A stretch of 64,000 nucleotides of DNA from Carnobacterium sp. 17-4 (GTDB lineage: Bacteria > Bacillota > Bacilli > Lactobacillales > Carnobacteriaceae). The number at the start of each line of letters is the position of its first letter. Position 1 is the stretch's first letter. Below the pieces are notes generated by a model. That model saw only the letters and a list, made by a program, of their open reading frames with translations, searched no databases and was not told where the DNA came from. The stretch spans positions 2,530,363-2,594,362 of the forward strand of contig NC_015391.1 of the NCBI RefSeq assembly GCF_000195575.1. The letters are read 5' to 3'. A program made the translations under genes and the position numbers. Positions 20,464 through 31,695 of the stretch are shown one piece after another.

Positions 20464-20562
20464 CTTTACAACTCCTAGTGAATAGATAGTCTGCTAGTCT
20501 TATTATCTATTATACTCTATCAATAACAATTTTATTTTGAAAACCAATACTAGTTGCCAAAT

Positions 20563-20596
20563 AAAAAAGCCCTGTCGCAATGACAGGGCTTTTTTC
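20563..20596 (-). terminator. Terminator of the str operon (after tuf)
   Basis: Perfect stem AAAAAAGCCCTGTC with GCAA-type loop and complementary arm, flanked by T-runs on both strands. Ends the rpsL-rpsG-fusA-tuf transcript. Confidence 0.92.
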
Positions 20597-20656
20597 TCGT
20601 ATGATCACGCTCTATACCAGATAGAGTCAATTTTTAATGTTTATTTTTAGAGTTGA

Positions 20657-21847
20657 TTAAGCTTCGATTGAAGCAACAACGCCGGCTCCAACAGTACGTC
20701 CACCTTCACGAATAGTGAATTTAGTACCTGGGTCGATAGCGATAGGTGCGATCAATTCAACGTTGATTGTAACGTTGTCTCCTGGCATAACCATTTCAGT
20801 ACCTTCTGGTAACTCAACAACACCAGTTACGTCAGTAGTACGGAAGTAAAATTGTGGGCGGTAGTTAGCGAAGAATGGAGTGTGACGTCCACCTTCTTCT
20901 TTAGATAAGATATAAACTTCACCTGAGAATTTTGTATGTGGAGTAATTGAACCTGGTTTAGCTAAAACTTGTCCACGTTGGATGTCTTCACGAGCAACCC
21001 CACGTAATAATGCACCAATGTTGTCCCCTGCTTGAGCAAAGTCTAACAATTTACGGAACATTTCAACACCAGTAACTGTTGATTTAGTAGTAGCTTCATG
21101 AATTCCGATGATTTCTACTTCTTCACCGACTTTGATTTGTCCAGTTTCTACACGTCCTGTAGCAACTGTTCCACGTCCAGTAATTGAGAATACATCCTCA
21201 ACTGGCATCATGAATGGTTTGTCAGTATCACGTTCTGGAGTTGGGATGTAAGAATCTACAGCATCCATCAATTCCATGATTTTATCTTCGTATTCTGCAA
21301 CGCCTTCAAGAGCTTTAAGAGCTGAACCAGAAATAACTGGTGTGTCATCGCCTGGGAAGTCATATTCAGACAATAAATCACGAACTTCCATTTCAACTAA
21401 TTCTAATAATTCTTCATCATCAACTTGGTCAACTTTGTTTAAGAAAACAACGATGTATGGAACACCAACTTGACGAGACAATAGAATGTGTTCACGAGTT
21501 TGTGGCATTGGACCATCAGCAGCAGATACTACTAAGATAGCTCCATCCATTTGTGCAGCACCAGTGATCATATTTTTAACATAGTCAGCATGGCCTGGGC
21601 AGTCTACGTGAGCATAGTGACGTTCTGCAGTTTCGTATTCAACGTGAGAAGTGTTGATCGTGATTCCACGTTCGCGTTCTTCAGGAGCTCCATCGATAGA
21701 AGCGTAGTCCGTTGCAGTACTTTTGAAACCTTTTTTAGCTAGTACAGTTGTGATTGCAGCAGTTAATGTAGTTTTACCATGGTCAACGTGTCCAATAGTA
21801 CCAATATTAACATGCGTTTTTGAGCGATCGAATTTTTCTTTTGCCAT
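20657..21847 (-). CDS. tuf: Elongation factor Tu
   Basis: GTPase that brings aminoacyl-tRNA to the ribosome. The 396 residues include G1 GHVDHGKT at 19-26, G3 DCPGH, G4 NKVD and the C-terminal domain ending [12 protein letters not shown]. Normal length. ATG behind GAGGAG. Besides read-through from the str operon it has its own promoter at 21931-21959, in keeping with its high demand. Confidence 0.98.
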   Translation of the reverse strand: MAKEKFDRSKTHVNIGTIGHVDHGKTTLTAAITTVLAKKGFKSTATDYASIDGAPEERERGITINTSHVEYETAERHYAHVDCPGHADYVKNMITGAAQMDGAILVVSAADGPMPQTREHILLSRQVGVPYIVVFLNKVDQVDDEELLELVEMEVRDLLSEYDFPGDDTPVISGSALKALEGVAEYEDKIMELMDAVDSYIPTPERDTDKPFMMPVEDVFSITGRGTVATGRVETGQIKVGEEVEIIGIHEATTKSTVTGVEMFRKLLDFAQAGDNIGALLRGVAREDIQRGQVLAKPGSITPHTKFSGEVYILSKEEGGRHTPFFANYRPQFYFRTTDVTGVVELPEGTEMVMPGDNVTINVELIAPIAIDPGTKFTIREGGRTVGAGVVASIEA

Positions 21848-21930
21848 TTTAGTAATTTCCTCCTCATAGTGAGTTCTTTTTTAGTGATAGGAGCAGAATA
21901 AATTTGTTCCGTCCCTAATCATTTGTAAAA

Positions 21931-21959
21931 ATTATAACGATTATTCATTAGAAAATCAA
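21931..21959 (-). promoter_or_regulatory. Sigma-A promoter of tuf
   Basis: Minus-strand TTGATT, 17-base spacer, TATAAT, in the fusA-tuf gap. It allows tuf to be made in excess over fusA. Confidence 0.8.
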
Positions 21960-21986
21960 TACTTAAGGTTGGAGAGCAAATTAAGA

Positions 21987-24074
21987 TTAGTTTGCTGATC
22001 CGCCATTTTTCTTGATAATTTCTTCAGAAATAGATTTTGGTACATCTTCATAATGATCAAATGTCATTGAGAAAGTACCGCGACCTTGTGTTGCTGAACG
22101 TAATGCAGTTGCATAACCGAACATTTCAGCTAATGGAATCATACCTTTAACAATAGTAGTATTTCCACGAGCTTCAGAACCTTCGATACGTCCACGACGA
22201 GCTGAGATGTGTCCCATTACGTCTCCTAAATAATCTTCAGGAACTGTAATTTCAACACCCATCATAGGCTCTAAGATAACTGGATTTGCTTTTTTAGCAG
22301 CATTTTTCAATGCCATTGAAGCAGCAACTTTAAAGGCAGTTTCATTTGAATCGACATCATGGTATGAACCATCATAAAGTTTTGCTTTAATATCAACTAA
22401 TGGATATCCAGCAAGAACTCCGTTGTCTAATGAAGCTTCTAAACCAGCTTTTACTGCTGGGATGTATTCACGAGGAACAGTCCCACCAACGATTGCATCT
22501 TCAAATTCAAAACCTTTTCCTTCTTCATTAGGTGAGAATTCGATCCATACGTGACCGTATTGACCTTTACCACCTGATTGACGAACGAATTTACCTTCAG
22601 CTTGAGTAGAACCACGGAATGTTTCACGATAAGAAACTTGTGGAGCACCAACACTAGCTTCAACATTGAACTCACGTCTCATACGGTCAACAATGATGTC
22701 CAAGTGTAACTCACCCATACCAGCGATAATTGTTTCGCCAGTTTCGTGGTCAGTTTCAGCACGGAAAGTTGGATCTTCTTCAGCAAGTTTTTGTAACGCA
22801 ACACCCATTTTATCTTGGTCAGCTTTTGATTTTGGTTCAATAGCTACTTGGATAACTGGTTCTGGAAAGTCCATTGATTCTAAAATCACTTGTACTTTTT
22901 CATCACACAAAGTGTCACCAGTAGTCGTATTTTTCAATCCAACAGCTGCTGCAATATCTCCAGCAAATACTTCAGGAATTTCGCTACGAGAGTTCGCATG
23001 CATTTGTAAGATACGTCCTACACGTTCACGTTTTCCTTTAGTTGAGTTTTGTACATAAGATCCTGCTTGTAACGTACCAGAATAAACACGGAAGAAAGTT
23101 AAACGACCTACATACGGGTCAGTCATAACTTTAAATGCCAATGCTGAGAATGGTTCGCTGTCATCAGCATGACGTTCTACAGTTTCTTCAGAATCAGGTA
23201 AGATTCCTTGGATTGCAGCTACATCAAGTGGTGACGGTAGGTAGTCAATGACTGCATCAAGCATCAATTGAACACCTTTGTTTTTAAATGCTGAACCACA
23301 TAGAACTGGGTAGAATTCAACGTTAACTGTTGCAGTACGGATAGCTTTTTTCAATTCAGCTTCAGAGATTTCTTCGCCTTCAAGATATTTCTCCATCAAA
23401 GCTTCATCTGTATCTGCTACTGCTTCAACTAATTTTGTACGCCATTCTGCTGCTAATTCTGCGTATTCTTCAGGAATTTCTTCCTCAAGGATATCTGTTC
23501 CTAAATCATTTGTATACATTTCAGCTTTCATCTTGATCAAGTCAATGATACCTGTGAAGTTATCTTCAGCACCAATTGGCAATTGAATCGGATGAGCATT
23601 TGCTTGTAAACGATCAAGAATAGTACCAACAGAATACAAGAAATCTGCACCTGTTTTGTCCATTTTGTTTACAAATACAATACGAGGTACGCCGTAAGTT
23701 GTTGCTTGACGCCAAACTGTTTCAGTTTGAGGCTCAACACCTGATTGTGCATCAAGTAAAGCAACAGCACCATCTAACACACGTAGAGAACGTTCTACTT
23801 CAACAGTGAAGTCAACGTGACCAGGAGTATCGATGATGTTTACGCGGTGATCATGCCAAGCAGCTGTTGTTGCAGCTGATGTAATTGTAATACCACGTTC
23901 TTGTTCTTGTTCCATCCAGTCCATTTGTGAAGCACCCTCATGGGTTTCACCAATTTTATGGATTTTACCAGTATAATACAGAACACGTTCAGTTGTTGTT
24001 GTTTTACCAGCATCAATATGAGCCATGATTCCAATATTACGTGTATTCTCTAGAGAAAATTCTCTTTTTGCCAT
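21987..24074 (-). CDS. fusA: Elongation factor G
   Basis: GTPase that drives translocation and, with RRF, ribosome recycling. 695 residues: G domain with AHIDAGKT (17-24), DTPGHVDF and NKMDKTGAD; domain II; domain III; domain IV with the [12 protein letters not shown] region that reaches the decoding centre; domain V. Length is normal and no fusidic-acid-type change is evident by eye. Between rpsG and tuf. Confidence 0.98.
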   Translation of the reverse strand: MAKREFSLENTRNIGIMAHIDAGKTTTTERVLYYTGKIHKIGETHEGASQMDWMEQEQERGITITSAATTAAWHDHRVNIIDTPGHVDFTVEVERSLRVLDGAVALLDAQSGVEPQTETVWRQATTYGVPRIVFVNKMDKTGADFLYSVGTILDRLQANAHPIQLPIGAEDNFTGIIDLIKMKAEMYTNDLGTDILEEEIPEEYAELAAEWRTKLVEAVADTDEALMEKYLEGEEISEAELKKAIRTATVNVEFYPVLCGSAFKNKGVQLMLDAVIDYLPSPLDVAAIQGILPDSEETVERHADDSEPFSALAFKVMTDPYVGRLTFFRVYSGTLQAGSYVQNSTKGKRERVGRILQMHANSRSEIPEVFAGDIAAAVGLKNTTTGDTLCDEKVQVILESMDFPEPVIQVAIEPKSKADQDKMGVALQKLAEEDPTFRAETDHETGETIIAGMGELHLDIIVDRMRREFNVEASVGAPQVSYRETFRGSTQAEGKFVRQSGGKGQYGHVWIEFSPNEEGKGFEFEDAIVGGTVPREYIPAVKAGLEASLDNGVLAGYPLVDIKAKLYDGSYHDVDSNETAFKVAASMALKNAAKKANPVILEPMMGVEITVPEDYLGDVMGHISARRGRIEGSEARGNTTIVKGMIPLAEMFGYATALRSATQGRGTFSMTFDHYEDVPKSISEEIIKKNGGSAN

Positions 24075-24178
24075 CTTGCAATAACACCTCTCTTAATTTA
24101 ATTTGAACTAAGAAACTTCAATTCTTCCTTTAAAGGCTAAGGTGCACATATGCACCCAAGCCTCCTCTAGAAAAAATC

Positions 24179-24649
24179 TTACCAACGGTAATGAGCAAAA
24201 GCTTTATTTGCTTCAGCCATTTTATGAGTGTCTTCACGTTTTTTAACTGCTGCTCCAGTATTGTTAGCAGCATCCATGATTTCTTTAGCAAGACGTTGTT
24301 CCATAGTATCTTCTCCACGTAGACGAGAGTAGCTTACTAACCAACGAAGAGCAAGAGCCGTACGACGTTCTGGACGAACTTCGATCGGAACTTGGTAGTT
24401 AGAACCCCCAACACGGCGAGCTTTAACTTCAAGAACAGGCATGATATTTTTCATTGCTTGTTCAAATACTTCAATAGGTTCGTTGCCAGTTTGTTCTTTA
24501 ATCATGTCAAATGCATTATAAAGAATTGTAGCAGCTTTCCCACGTTTTCCGTCAACCATGATACGGTTGATCAAACGAGTTACAAGTTTAGAATTATAAA
24601 GTGGATCAGGTAAAACATCACGTTTAGTAATAGGACCTTTACGAGGCAT
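24179..24649 (-). CDS. rpsG: Small ribosomal subunit protein uS7
   Basis: Primary 16S-binding protein of the 30S head and, in E. coli, the repressor of the str operon. 156 residues, [20 protein letters not shown] with [20 protein letters not shown] behind AAAGGAGG. Canonical position between rpsL and fusA. Confidence 0.98.
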   Translation of the reverse strand: MPRKGPITKRDVLPDPLYNSKLVTRLINRIMVDGKRGKAATILYNAFDMIKEQTGNEPIEVFEQAMKNIMPVLEVKARRVGGSNYQVPIEVRPERRTALALRWLVSYSRLRGEDTMEQRLAKEIMDAANNTGAAVKKREDTHKMAEANKAFAHYRW

Positions 24650-24719
24650 CCAAATTCCTCCTTTCGATAATAATTATCTTTTAGAATAGTTTTTTTATTT
24701 CATTTAAGCAATAAGCTTA

Positions 24720-25130
24720 TTATTTAGGGCGTTTAGTTCCGTATTTAGAACGGCTTTGTTTACGATCTGCAACACCAGCAGTATCTAAAGCTCCACGAAC
24801 GATATGGTAACGAACTCCTGGTAAATCTTTCACTCGTCCTCCACGTAAAAGAACCACACTATGTTCTTGCAAGTTGTGACCTTCACCTGGGATATAAGCA
24901 GTTACTTCAATTAAGTTAGACAAACGAACACGTGCATATTTACGTAACGCTGAGTTAGGTTTTTTAGGAGTCATAGTTCCCACACGAGTACAAACACCAC
25001 GTTTTTGAGGTGAGTTTACTGTTGTTTGTTTTTTTCTTTTGCTGTTGTAACCTCTGTTTAAAGCCGGAGATTCAGACTTTTCAATTTTTGATTTACGAGG
25101 TTTACGTACTAATTGATTAATAGTAGGCAT
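24720..25130 (-). CDS. rpsL: Small ribosomal subunit protein uS12
   Basis: Decoding-centre protein that controls translation accuracy and streptomycin response. The 136 residues include the two streptomycin-determinant loops [11 protein letters not shown] and [13 protein letters not shown] with the wild-type lysines. ATG after AAGGAGG. First gene of the str operon with a ~165-base leader. Confidence 0.98.
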   Translation of the reverse strand: MPTINQLVRKPRKSKIEKSESPALNRGYNSKRKKQTTVNSPQKRGVCTRVGTMTPKKPNSALRKYARVRLSNLIEVTAYIPGEGHNLQEHSVVLLRGGRVKDLPGVRYHIVRGALDTAGVADRKQSRSKYGTKRPK

Positions 25131-25305
25131 CGATTGTTTCCTCCTTCCCTATGTTATTATTCTAGTCCACACATCCAGGCGGTTCTTTTTTCAGCAAAAA
25201 AATAAGTGCTGCAAAACTGCAACCAACCAGTCTGTATAGTTTAAGGCCAATGTACCAGTCAGCACGACTGATAGACAGGAATCTGCGTACAAAAGCACCT
25301 TTTGA
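25131..25305 (-). promoter_or_regulatory. Leader of the rpsL (str) operon
   Basis: Non-coding 5' region of the str transcript between promoter and rpsL. It contains short repeated and inverted elements around ACTGGTACATTGG and CAGTCGTGCTGACTGG on the minus strand that could fold. I do not recognise a named leader class. Confidence 0.4.
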
Positions 25306-25334
25306 ATCATAACATGGTCTGATTTTATTGTCAA
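25306..25334 (-). promoter_or_regulatory. Sigma-A promoter of rpsL-rpsG-fusA-tuf
   Basis: Minus-strand TTGACA (perfect -35), 17-base spacer, TATGAT (-10, five of six). Among the best promoters in the window. Confidence 0.9.
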
Positions 25335-25472
25335 CAAGTTGAGTTGAAAATGCAAAAAGTTTTTTTATCTCTTTGGCACTTTTACTAGTATACTCCTCCT
25401 CTTTATTTTTTTAAAGCTTTCTTTCTTAATTAACATATATTTATTATAAGTCGTTCATTTGAGGTGAAAAAA

Positions 25473-26207
25473 ATGCTGATAGGTAGCTTGTCTTTACTGA
25501 TTTGGTTTACAGGGTGTTGTTTGGGCTCATTTTTGATGGTCATAGGATCTAGGGTCCCCATCCATCAATCCATTGTTTTTCCTCGCTCTCATTGTACAAA
25601 TTGTCATCATACCTTACATATTTTTGAATTGATTCCTATTTTATCTTACCTCATCCAAAAAGGAGTATGTCGTGATTGCCAACAAAAGATTTCTATTCTT
25701 TATCCGTTAGTGGAATTTTTCATGGGATTTGTTTTCCTATTTATCTTTTCTACTTATCTATCTTTTCCAGCAGAAGGGTTATTTATTACAGGAATTGTTG
25801 CCTTCAGCCTCATCTTTATTGTCTCTGATATTTATTATCAACTTCTACCGAATAACTTAATGTTACCTTTCTTTTTATGGGTCTTTTTAGGTCGGCTGGT
25901 CATTCATCCCTACCCTATTAGTTTTTATATCTTTAGCGGGTTAGGTTTTTTCAGTTTCTTTTACTTGTTTTATCAACTCTCTTCTACTCCTATAGGCGGT
26001 GGAGACGTGAAGTTATTAGGAATCATTGGCTTACTACTAGGTTATCACTCAAGCTTAGTTGCCCTTCTTTTTGCCTCTTTATCCGCTATTCTTGTCTGCC
26101 TTCCCTTAATGTTCAGTAAAAGAATTTCTTATAACCACCCGATTCCTTTTGCTCCTTTTATTTTTTTAGGAACTTTCATTGCTTACTGCTTGCAGGATTT
26201 TTTTTAG
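25473..26207 (+). CDS. comC: Prepilin peptidase (ComC/PilD family, A24)
   Basis: Membrane aspartic peptidase that trims and N-methylates type IV prepilin-like proteins. In Gram-positive bacteria it processes the competence pseudopilins ComGC etc. 244 residues from the ATG 6 bases after GAGGTG; a GTG three codons earlier overlaps that site. Visible features: an N-terminal helix, a zinc-type pair of CxxC motifs (CTNC near 41, CRDC near 66), first catalytic Asp in SDIYYQLLPN, second in the GGGDVKLLG motif, and six or seven further membrane segments. Single plus-strand gene inserted between rpsL and gabD; no com genes beside it. Confidence 0.92.
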   Translation: MLIGSLSLLIWFTGCCLGSFLMVIGSRVPIHQSIVFPRSHCTNCHHTLHIFELIPILSYLIQKGVCRDCQQKISILYPLVEFFMGFVFLFIFSTYLSFPAEGLFITGIVAFSLIFIVSDIYYQLLPNNLMLPFFLWVFLGRLVIHPYPISFYIFSGLGFFSFFYLFYQLSSTPIGGGDVKLLGIIGLLLGYHSSLVALLFASLSAILVCLPLMFSKRISYNHPIPFAPFIFLGTFIAYCLQDFF

Positions 26208-26255
26208 AACCAGACTTATAATACTTTAAGTATTTGCACTGGCTACTATACAAAA

Positions 26256-26284
26256 AAAAGCTGAGGACAATGCCTCAGCTTTTG
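26256..26284 (-). terminator. Terminator between convergent gabD and comC
   Basis: AAAAGCTGAGG and CCTCAGCTTTT around a short loop, just past the gabD stop. The T-run is good on the minus strand and short on the plus strand, so it mainly ends the gabD transcript. Confidence 0.8.
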
Positions 26285-26290
26285 GTGTTC

Positions 26291-27754
26291 TCAATCTAAA
26301 TATTTTGTGTGAACAAATTTCACTTCTAAAAATTCTTGTATTCCATAACTTCCATTTTCACGGCCAACTCCTGAGTGTTTTACACCGCCAAATGGCGCCT
26401 CAGAAGTCGAGATAGCTGTATTATTGACGCCAACTAAACCATATTCTAAAGCTTCACTGACTTTTTCAGCTCGTTTTAAATCAGCTGTAAAGAAGTAAGA
26501 CGCTAATCCAAAGATGCTGTCATTTGCCATTTTGATAACTTCTTCCTCATCTTCAAAATCAATTAACGGAATAACCGGACCAAACGTTTCTTCATAGAAG
26601 ATATCCATCTCGGTGGTCACTCCATCTAAGATAGTCGGCGCGTAAAAGTAACCATTAGCGTAGTCTCCCTCAGTGAGTCTTTCGCCACCTGCAAGCACAG
26701 TAGCTCCTTTAGTTTTTGCATCGTCGACTTGAGCTTGGATCGTTTCAATCGCTTCTTCATTAATAAGTGGTCCTACCATGACATCAGTTAAACCATTACC
26801 GACCGTTACTTTTCCAACTGCGACTTCTAACTTTTCAACAAATTCTTTTTTAACGGCTTTACTCACAAAAATACGATTTGGAGATGTACAAGCTTGCCCA
26901 TTGTTTCTAAACTTCATAGCAACAAGCCCGTCTACAGCTTGATCAATATCTGCATCGTCAAAAATAATAAACGGAGCATGACCTCCTAATTCAAACGAAA
27001 TTTTCTTCATTGTTTGGGCAGATTGTTCATAGAGCATTTTTCCTACTTCAGTTGAGCCTGTAAAGGTTAATTTTCGCACATCATCACTATCGGTTAGCGT
27101 TTTTCCGATTTCCTTTGATGGTCCGATAACGAGATTTGCTACTCCTGCTGGTAAGCCAACTTCATGGAAAATTTCAAATATCGCAATAGCAGATAACGGG
27201 GTACTACTTGCTGGTTTTAAAATGACGGTACAGCCTGCTGCAATAGCTGGAGCGATTTTACGTACAATCATATTTGACGGAAAGTTCCACGGAGTAATTG
27301 CTCCTACGACGCCAACAGGTTGTTTTTTCACTTCATACTTGTGTTGATTAGGAGCAGGAATCGTTTCTCCATAAATACGTCGCGCTTCTTCTGCATTCCA
27401 ATGCAAATTTTGAATATTTGTCAGGATTTCTCCTTTAGCTTCTTTTAATGGTTTCCCTTGTTCTAGTGTCATAATTAAGGCTAATTGATCTGCTTTTTCT
27501 TCAATTTTATCTGCAATTGCATGGATAAGTTTCACACGATCAGCTAGCTCCATGCCTGACCATTTTGGAAAAGCTTCTTTAGCTGCCTGAATCGCCTGTA
27601 GTGTTTCTGTTTCTCCGCCTTGAGACACTTGTATCAGTTCTTCTTTAGTTGCTGGATTATTGACCGCTTTTTTTTCTAGCGATCCTTCGACCCATTGGCC
27701 ATTGATGTAAAGTCCCGTTTGAATTTCTGGTAATTTTGCTTGCGTGTTTGCCAC
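26291..27754 (-). CDS. gabD: NAD(P)-dependent aldehyde dehydrogenase, succinate-semialdehyde dehydrogenase type
   Basis: Oxidises an aldehyde to the acid with NAD(P). The sequence best fits the GabD (succinate semialdehyde) branch, but the substrate is inference. 487 residues from GTG at 27754, which is 8 bases after AAGGAG; the earlier GTG belongs to that site. Features: cofactor-binding TPWNFPSNM and FTGSTEVGK, catalytic Glu in FELGGHAPF and catalytic Cys in NNGQACTSPNR, and the late FGPVIPLIDF motif. No GABA aminotransferase or decarboxylase nearby. Its own promoter is likely; it converges on comC. Confidence 0.85.
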   Translation of the reverse strand: MANTQAKLPEIQTGLYINGQWVEGSLEKKAVNNPATKEELIQVSQGGETETLQAIQAAKEAFPKWSGMELADRVKLIHAIADKIEEKADQLALIMTLEQGKPLKEAKGEILTNIQNLHWNAEEARRIYGETIPAPNQHKYEVKKQPVGVVGAITPWNFPSNMIVRKIAPAIAAGCTVILKPASSTPLSAIAIFEIFHEVGLPAGVANLVIGPSKEIGKTLTDSDDVRKLTFTGSTEVGKMLYEQSAQTMKKISFELGGHAPFIIFDDADIDQAVDGLVAMKFRNNGQACTSPNRIFVSKAVKKEFVEKLEVAVGKVTVGNGLTDVMVGPLINEEAIETIQAQVDDAKTKGATVLAGGERLTEGDYANGYFYAPTILDGVTTEMDIFYEETFGPVIPLIDFEDEEEVIKMANDSIFGLASYFFTADLKRAEKVSEALEYGLVGVNNTAISTSEAPFGGVKHSGVGRENGSYGIQEFLEVKFVHTKYLD

Positions 27755-27867
27755 TAAAATCACTCCTTCAAATTGTGGTGTCTACTTCTTTTCAATGTTC
27801 ACCTTAACATATCTCAAAAAAATCCTAAACTATTTGCTCTTCTCCTATCCCTACAAAAGAGTACAAA

Positions 27868-27903
27868 AAAAAGAGCTCCTCATATAACTATGAAGAGCTC
27901 TTT
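27868..27903 (-). terminator. Terminator of rpoBC
   Basis: AAAGAGCTC-TTCATA-type arms around a short loop, followed by T-rich sequence on the minus strand's 3' side (AAAAAAAA on plus). It begins 6 bases beyond the rpoC stop. Confidence 0.9.
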
Positions 27904-27909
27904 CTCGTG

Positions 27910-30900
27910 TTATTTAGGTTCCACTTGATCATTGATGCTGTAAACATTTTCACTTACAACGCCAACGCCTTTAGGTTTCATTTTACGATATTTAGCCATT
28001 CCAGTACCAGCTGGAATCACTTTACCGATAATAACATTTTCTTTCAATCCTAATAAAGGATCACGTTTTCCGCGAATCGCAGCATCTGTTAAGACACGTG
28101 TTGTTTCTTGGAATGATGCAGCAGATAAGAAACTATTTGTTTCAAGGGAAGCTTTTGTAATTCCAAGCAATACAGGACGTGCTGTAGCAGGAATTCCGCC
28201 AGATACCAATGTATCAAAGTTTTTATCTGTATAGTCATGAATGTCAATTAATGTACCTGGTAAAATATCTGTTTCACCTGGATCCATTACGCGTACTTTA
28301 CGTAGCATTTGACGTACCATAACTTCGATATGTTTGTCGCCGATTTCTACCCCTTGCATACGGTATACTTTTTGCACTTCACGTAACAAGTAGTTCTCAA
28401 CTGCAAGCACATCACGAACACGTAACAATTCTTTAGGATCAATTGAACCTTGGTCTAATGCTTCACCACGGTGGATAATATCTCCTTCTTCTACTTTCAT
28501 ACGTGCAGAAAATGGAACTTGATAAGAACGAGTATCTGTTTCTCCCTTGATCGTAACTTCTTTCGTACGAGCTGCTGGATTTTCATCGATCGATACGACT
28601 TCCCCAGTAACTTCAGTAATCACAGCTTGACCTTTAGGGTGACGAGCTTCAAAAATTTCTTGGATACGAGGAAGCCCTTGAGTGATGTCATCTCCGGCAA
28701 CCCCACCTGTATGGAACGTACGCATTGTTAATTGAGTACCGGGTTCTCCGATTGATTGAGCGGCAATTGTCCCAACTGCTTCTCCAACTTCAACTTCAGA
28801 ACCTGTTGCTAAGTTACGGCCATAACAATGTTTACATACACCATGTTTAGTATTACATGTAAACACGGAACGAATCGTTACTTCTTCGATACCAACAGCA
28901 ATAATTTCTCTGGCAATGTCTTCAGTAATAATTTGGTTTTCACCAATGATCAATGTTCCATCTTCAGGGTTAAAGATTGTTTTACGAGTGTAACGTCCTA
29001 ATAGGCGTTCTTCAAGTGGTTCAATAACTTCGTTTCCTTCTTTGATTGCTTGAATCACTAGTCCACGGTCAGAACCACAGTCTGTTTCACGAATGATAAC
29101 ATCTTGCGCAACGTCAACTAAACGACGAGTCAAGTAACCTGAGTCAGCTGTTTTCAAGGCTGTATCGGTCATCCCTTTACGAGCTCCATGGGTAGAGATA
29201 AACATTTCTAATACAGACAATCCTTCACGGAAGTTAGAAGTAACCGGCAATTCCATGATTTGACCATTCGGTGCAGCCATCAATCCACGCATACCAGCAA
29301 GCTGAGTAAAGTTGGAAATATTCCCACGGGCACCTGAGTCACTCATCATAAAGATTGGGTTAAGGTCATTCAAACTTTCCATTAACTTGATTTGAATGTG
29401 ATCTTTTGTTTTGTTCCAGATATCGATAACACGTTCATAACGTTCTTCATCCGTAATTAAACCACGACGGAATTGTTTCATTACTTTATCAACTTGTATG
29501 TGAGCATTATCTAGAATTTCTTGTTTTTCTTCTAGTACTACGATATCGGAAATCCCAACTGTAATACCAGCTTTAGTAGAATATTTGTATCCTAGATCTT
29601 TCATTCTGTCTAGCATTTTAGACGTTTCAGTAATTTTGAATCGTTTGAATACTTCAGCAATGATATTTCCAAGATTTTTCTTCTTGAATGGTTTAACTAA
29701 TTCTTGCGCTTGAATATGTGCAAGAATGTCTGTACCCGGCTCAACAAAATAGCTGTCTGGAGTTTGAACTTCCAAGTTGCTTTGTGTTGGTTCATTCATG
29801 TACGGGAATTCATTCGGCATGATATCGTTAAAGATCAATTTACCAACAGTCGTGATCATTAACTTCTCGTTTTGCCATTCAGTAAATGGTTTGTTTGGAA
29901 TGTCGGTTGGTTTGATTGCGATTCTAGAGTGCAAATGAACGTATCCGCTTTGGTAAGCAAGCATAGCCTCATTCAAACTACTAAATTGCATTCCTTCTCC
30001 TTCACGTCCTTCTTCTTCCATAGTCAGGTAGTAGTTACCTAAGACCATATCTTGAGAAGGTGTTACAACTGGTTTACCATCTTTTGGATTCAAGATGTTT
30101 TGTGCAGCCAGCATCAACATACGTGCTTCAGCTTGCGCTTCGTCACTTAACGGTACATGGACAGCCATTTGGTCACCATCGAAATCGGCATTATAAGCTT
30201 CACACACTAATGGGTGAAGACGGATAGCTTTACCTTCAACAAGAACAGGTTCAAATGCTTGAATCCCTAATCTGTGTAAAGTAGGTGCTCGGTTCAATAA
30301 TACTGGATGTTCACGAATCACTTCTTCTAAAATTGGCCAAATAGCGTCATCTTGACGATCAATTTTACGTTTAGCATTTTTAATATTGCTTGCGATGTCG
30401 CGTTCAACTAATTCTTTCATTACAAACGGTTTGAACAATTCAATAGCCATTTGTTTTGGTAAACCACATTGGTACATTTTCAAGAATGGTCCAACAACGA
30501 TAACTGAACGTCCTGAATAATCGACACGTTTACCTAGTAAGTTTTGACGGAAACGACCTTGTTTCCCTTTAAGCATGTGTGACAATGATTTCAACGGACG
30601 GTTACCTGGTCCAGTAACTGGACGGCCACGACGACCATTATCGATCAATGCATCTACTGCTTCTTGAAGCATACGTTTTTCATTTTGCACAATAATATTA
30701 GGCGCATTTAAATCTAATAAACGTTTCAAACGGTTGTTACGGTTGATTACACGACGGTACAAGTCATTTAAATCACTTGTAGCGAAACGGCCACCTTCTA
30801 ATTGAACCATTGGGCGAATTTCTGGCGGAATAATAGGAACAACATCCATAACCATCCATGAAGGTTGGTTACCAGAATTACGGAATGCTTCTAAAATGTC

Positions 30901-31530
30901 TAAACGACGAATCGCACGTGTCCGTTTTTGACCGGTAGTTGTTTTTAAGACTTCTTTTAATTCTTCCACTTCTTGATCCAATTTAACATCATTCAAGAGT
31001 TGTTTAACCGCTTCTGCTCCCATTTCGGCATTAAATTCATTGCCGTATTGTTCGCGTTTTTCACGGTACTCTCTTTCAGTTAATAATTGTTTCTTTTCTA
31101 ATGGTGTACTTCCTGGTTCAGTTACTACATATGAAGCGAAGTAAATGATTTCTTCAAGAGCACGAGGACTCATATCTAATACAAGACCCATACGACTTGG
31201 AATACCTTTGAAGTACCAAATATGAGAAACTGGTGCCGCTAATTCAATATGGCCCATACGTTCACGACGTACTTTTGAGCGTGTAACTTCTACTCCACAA
31301 CGGTCACAAACAATTCCTTTATAACGAATACGTTTGTATTTTCCACAAGAACATTCCCAGTCTTTTGAAGGACCAAAAATACGTTCACAGAACAAACCAT
31401 CACGTTCAGGTTTCAAGGTACGGTAGTTAATGGTTTCAGGTTTTTTTACTTCACCATAAGACCAACTACGGATTTTATCTGGAGAAGCCAAACCAATTTG
31501 CATGCTTTCAAAATTATTAACGTCTATCAA
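27910..31530 (-). CDS. rpoC: DNA-directed RNA polymerase subunit beta'
   Basis: Catalytic half of RNA polymerase. The 1206 residues carry the N-terminal zinc ribbon ([19 protein letters not shown], about 60-78), the absolutely conserved active-site [12 protein letters not shown] near 447-458 that holds the catalytic Mg2+, the bridge-helix/trigger-loop region ([19 protein letters not shown]) and a second zinc site ([15 protein letters not shown]). The start is TTG, 7 bases after GGGAGGT, as in B. subtilis. Confidence 0.98.
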   Translation of the reverse strand: MIDVNNFESMQIGLASPDKIRSWSYGEVKKPETINYRTLKPERDGLFCERIFGPSKDWECSCGKYKRIRYKGIVCDRCGVEVTRSKVRRERMGHIELAAPVSHIWYFKGIPSRMGLVLDMSPRALEEIIYFASYVVTEPGSTPLEKKQLLTEREYREKREQYGNEFNAEMGAEAVKQLLNDVKLDQEVEELKEVLKTTTGQKRTRAIRRLDILEAFRNSGNQPSWMVMDVVPIIPPEIRPMVQLEGGRFATSDLNDLYRRVINRNNRLKRLLDLNAPNIIVQNEKRMLQEAVDALIDNGRRGRPVTGPGNRPLKSLSHMLKGKQGRFRQNLLGKRVDYSGRSVIVVGPFLKMYQCGLPKQMAIELFKPFVMKELVERDIASNIKNAKRKIDRQDDAIWPILEEVIREHPVLLNRAPTLHRLGIQAFEPVLVEGKAIRLHPLVCEAYNADFDGDQMAVHVPLSDEAQAEARMLMLAAQNILNPKDGKPVVTPSQDMVLGNYYLTMEEEGREGEGMQFSSLNEAMLAYQSGYVHLHSRIAIKPTDIPNKPFTEWQNEKLMITTVGKLIFNDIMPNEFPYMNEPTQSNLEVQTPDSYFVEPGTDILAHIQAQELVKPFKKKNLGNIIAEVFKRFKITETSKMLDRMKDLGYKYSTKAGITVGISDIVVLEEKQEILDNAHIQVDKVMKQFRRGLITDEERYERVIDIWNKTKDHIQIKLMESLNDLNPIFMMSDSGARGNISNFTQLAGMRGLMAAPNGQIMELPVTSNFREGLSVLEMFISTHGARKGMTDTALKTADSGYLTRRLVDVAQDVIIRETDCGSDRGLVIQAIKEGNEVIEPLEERLLGRYTRKTIFNPEDGTLIIGENQIITEDIAREIIAVGIEEVTIRSVFTCNTKHGVCKHCYGRNLATGSEVEVGEAVGTIAAQSIGEPGTQLTMRTFHTGGVAGDDITQGLPRIQEIFEARHPKGQAVITEVTGEVVSIDENPAARTKEVTIKGETDTRSYQVPFSARMKVEEGDIIHRGEALDQGSIDPKELLRVRDVLAVENYLLREVQKVYRMQGVEIGDKHIEVMVRQMLRKVRVMDPGETDILPGTLIDIHDYTDKNFDTLVSGGIPATARPVLLGITKASLETNSFLSAASFQETTRVLTDAAIRGKRDPLLGLKENVIIGKVIPAGTGMAKYRKMKPKGVGVVSENVYSINDQVEPK

Positions 31531-31695
31531 GGGGCTAACCTCCCTTTATTTTTGTGAGCTGCCCTACCTGCTCTATTGTTTTATTTATAGATAGTGGTAT
31601 CTATCTTTGGTTGTCATTCGTCGAACGTTCTTAAAATGGATCCTCGAAAGGCCAATTAAGTAATATTCACTTAAAGGCCAGTCGAGATACCAGTC